Both the position numbers and the translations under genes were made by a program. This document shows positions 4,869 to 6,320 of a stretch of 6,320 nucleotides of DNA, one piece after another. This DNA comes from Spirochaetales bacterium. GTDB lineage: Bacteria > Spirochaetota > Spirochaetia > Sphaerochaetales > Sphaerochaetaceae. Each line of letters begins with the position of its first letter. The stretch's first letter is position 1. The stretch covers positions 1 to 6,320 of the forward strand of contig JALFYG010000035.1 of assembly GCA_022784805.1 (NCBI GenBank), read 5' to 3'. Below the pieces are notes generated by a model. It saw only the letters and a program-made list of their open reading frames with translations, searched no databases and was not told where the DNA came from.

Positions 4869-5618
4869 ATGGAAAATAACACAAATGTCCAATGGGCGGA
4901 TAGGATAGAAATTGTCCTTGTGGAGACCCAAGACGGAGCAAATATAGGATCGGTTTGCAGAGCCATGAAGACTATGGGTCTGACAAAGCTCACCATAGTC
5001 GGTGACAGAGTATATGATGAGAACAGGGTCAGGACTTTGGCCCTACACGCTTCAGACCTATGGGAGAATGCAAGAAGAGTCCCCACTATAGATGAAGCTC
5101 TCTCCGATTCCATCTTTACAGTAGGCGCCACAAGGCGAAGAGGAAAGTTCAGAAAGATGAGTGCATACTCTCCGGAGCAACTCTGCACCAAGATATCTTC
5201 TCTTCCTGAGGGTAAAGTATCTATTGTCTTCGGCAGGGAATCAGATGGACTGAGGGACGATGAAGTAAATAAGTGCGCTGCAATCTGCACCATCCCCACC
5301 TCACCTCTCTTTCCTTCCTTGAACCTTTCCCAAGCTGTACAGATCATCACATATGCCCTCTTTACAGGGAACATGGAATATAAGAGCGGCATGGTTGCCG
5401 TGGACAAGAAGAGAATAGGAAAAGCCGTAGACGGAATGAGCGGACACCTGGAAGCCATCGGCTACTATAAGTGGAATGAAGAAAAGAAATGGACAGAGCA
5501 ATTCTTATCTGATGTAATAGAGAGAGCAGCTCTAAGTGAAAGTGAGTTACAACGATTTGAAAAGATATTCACTAAGACTGAATCCATCGTTAAGTTTAAG
5601 AACCAGGAAGAAGAGTAA
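4869..5618 (+). CDS. trmJ: tRNA 2'-O-methyltransferase, TrmJ-type SPOUT enzyme (249 aa)
   Basis: An S-adenosylmethionine-dependent SPOUT (trefoil-knot) methyltransferase. TrmJ of E. coli methylates the 2'-OH of C32/U32 in tRNA anticodon loops. All three SpoU motifs are visible: NIGSVCRAMKTMG (residues 25-37, with the catalytic-type Arg31), IVFGRESDGL (119-128) and SLNLSQAVQIITY (150-162). The segment RTLALHASDLWENA (55-68) fits the TrmJ pattern with its conserved AxHAxD, and the charged C-terminal tail (about 200-249) matches the helical extension of TrmJ. The length is close to E. coli TrmJ (246 aa). Motif 2 reads GRESDGL where E. coli has GRERVGL, a small deviation. No ribosome binding site precedes the ATG at 4869, but a -10-like TAAAAT lies 8 nt upstream. 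The gene leads an operon with the DUF362 protein 11 nt downstream. Another TrmH-family member is possible, but TrmJ is the best fit. Confidence 0.88.
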   Translation: MENNTNVQWADRIEIVLVETQDGANIGSVCRAMKTMGLTKLTIVGDRVYDENRVRTLALHASDLWENARRVPTIDEALSDSIFTVGATRRRGKFRKMSAYSPEQLCTKISSLPEGKVSIVFGRESDGLRDDEVNKCAAICTIPTSPLFPSLNLSQAVQIITYALFTGNMEYKSGMVAVDKKRIGKAVDGMSGHLEAIGYYKWNEEKKWTEQFLSDVIERAALSESELQRFEKIFTKTESIVKFKNQEEE

Positions 5619-5629
5619 GGAGGGAGAAT

Positions 5630-6320
5630 ATGCCATCTAAAGTTTATTTTACAGATATGAGGACAAGAAACGACCAATGTCTTCAAGATAAGCTCTTGAA
5701 GCTTATCAGGAAGGCTGGTTTCGACACCATAGACTTCAAGGACCATTATGCAGCCATCAAGCTCCATTTCGGAGAACTTGGAAACTTGGCTTTCCTAAGA
5801 CCAAACTGGGCTAAGACAGTAGTGGACGAGATAAAGAAAGAGGGAGGAAAGGCTTTCCTTACAGACTGCAACACCCTCTATGTAGGCTCAAGAAAGAATG
5901 CCATCGACCACCTGGAGACAGCTACCCTTAATGGCTTCGGTCCTCTCACAACAGGAGCACATGTGATCATTGCTGACGGTATCAAAGGTGACGATGACAT
6001 CGAAGTACCTGTAAACGGCGGGAAGTATGTAGAGAAAGCAAAGATTGGAAGAGCCATCATGGATGCTGACATCTTCATCTCCCTCACCCACTTCAAGGGC
6101 CACGAAGCAACAGGTTTCGGAGGCGCACTGAAGAACATCGGAATGGGATCTGGATCCAGAAGAGGAAAGATGGAGCAGCACAACCAGGGTAAGCCAAAAG
6201 TCATTGAGAATAAGTGTATAGGCTGCCATAAGTGTGCTTCAGCCTGTGCCCACAGCGCTCCTACCTTTGAAAACGGAAAGTGCAGAATCGATACAGATAA
6301 GTGTGTTGGATGTGGACGCT
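5630..6320 (+). CDS. DUF362 domain protein with 4Fe-4S clusters, 3'-truncated by the window edge
   Basis: The frame opens at ATG 5630, after AAGGAGG (5617-5623) with 6 nt spacing; that site overlaps the trmJ stop codon. It runs off the window after 230 codons. Residues about 35-185 carry the DUF362 signature: AAIKLHFGELGN (41-52), LTDCNTLYVGSR (77-88), IIADGIKGDD (113-122) and a glycine/histidine core HFKGHEATGFGGALKNIGMG (154-173). A ferredoxin segment follows: C196xxC199xxC202xxxC206 can bind one 4Fe-4S cluster, and C225xxC228 opens a second motif cut by the window edge. Two clusters and a further C-terminal part are therefore expected. Proteins of this kind are probably cytoplasmic electron carriers or redox enzymes common in anaerobes, but their reaction is generally unknown. 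Co-transcription with trmJ is likely from the 11-nt gap; a functional link is not evident. Family call is confident, function unknown. Confidence 0.92.
   Translation, partial: MPSKVYFTDMRTRNDQCLQDKLLKLIRKAGFDTIDFKDHYAAIKLHFGELGNLAFLRPNWAKTVVDEIKKEGGKAFLTDCNTLYVGSRKNAIDHLETATLNGFGPLTTGAHVIIADGIKGDDDIEVPVNGGKYVEKAKIGRAIMDADIFISLTHFKGHEATGFGGALKNIGMGSGSRRGKMEQHNQGKPKVIENKCIGCHKCASACAHSAPTFENGKCRIDTDKCVGCGR

Noticed and set aside
4799..5458. Long open extension (about 220 codons) upstream of the AI-2E start on the minus strand, which could be read as an N-terminal domain.
   Set aside because: It is exactly antisense to trmJ, whose protein has all the expected motifs. GGAGG sits 8 nt before the ATG at 4798 and AI-2E proteins begin just before the first membrane helix. 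The open frame is a by-product of codon use.
5878..6229. Open frames on the minus strand opposite the DUF362 gene.
   Set aside because: They are antisense to a gene with clear DUF362 and ferredoxin motifs; no promoter, ribosome site or protein family supports them.
1..6320. Mobile element, defence island, CRISPR array, tRNA or rRNA.
   Set aside because: No transposase, integrase, long terminal repeats, regularly spaced repeats or cloverleaf sequence could be seen; gene content and codon use look uniform and chromosomal.

Overview
The window reads as a gene-dense, low-to-mid GC bacterial chromosome segment. It holds eight protein genes, almost no spare DNA, and no phage, transposon, CRISPR or rRNA/tRNA sequence that I could recognise. 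Arginine is written mostly with AGA/AGG, and UGA is used as a stop. The gene content (a stand-alone DbpA-type RNA-binding protein, ThrH, AI-2E permease, TrmJ, a DUF362 ferredoxin and an orphan coiled-coil protein) would suit a host-associated spirochaete of the Sphaerochaeta/Treponema kind. That taxonomic guess is low-confidence inference.

Layout. (1) Positions 1-634, plus strand: the 3' part of an RluA-type pseudouridine synthase. It meets, stop codon against stop codon, (2) 635-1678, minus strand: an unrecognised acidic coiled-coil protein. (3) Positions 1679-1854: a divergent promoter region followed by a roughly 110-nt leader with several possible hairpins, leading into (4) 1855-2430, plus strand: a small protein with a basic linker and a C-terminal DbpA RNA-binding domain but no helicase core. 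A clear intrinsic terminator follows at 2454-2481, and its T-tract touches a candidate promoter for (5) 2515-3123, plus strand: a metallo-beta-lactamase-fold hydrolase. This gene overlaps by 4 nt, tail to tail, with (6) thrH (3120-3728, minus). thrH is the second gene of a minus-strand operon behind (7) an AI-2E family membrane protein (3740-4798). A 70-bp divergent region (4799-4868) separates that operon from (8) a plus-strand operon of trmJ (4869-5618) and a DUF362/4Fe-4S protein (5630 to the window end, truncated).

How the genes fit together. Most are housekeeping genes. Three are RNA-related: RluA, the DbpA-domain protein and TrmJ. RluA and TrmJ of E. coli both modify position 32 of tRNA anticodon loops, by pseudouridylation and by 2'-O-methylation. 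ThrH and the permease share a transcript without an obvious shared pathway.

I did not find a convincing new multi-gene system. The points most worth a second look are the repeated absence of a Shine-Dalgarno sequence where a -10-like hexamer sits 6-11 nt before the start codon (three genes), the helicase-free DbpA protein with a structured leader, the terminator nested with a promoter, the zero-gap convergent junctions carrying hairpins, and the orphan coiled-coil protein.
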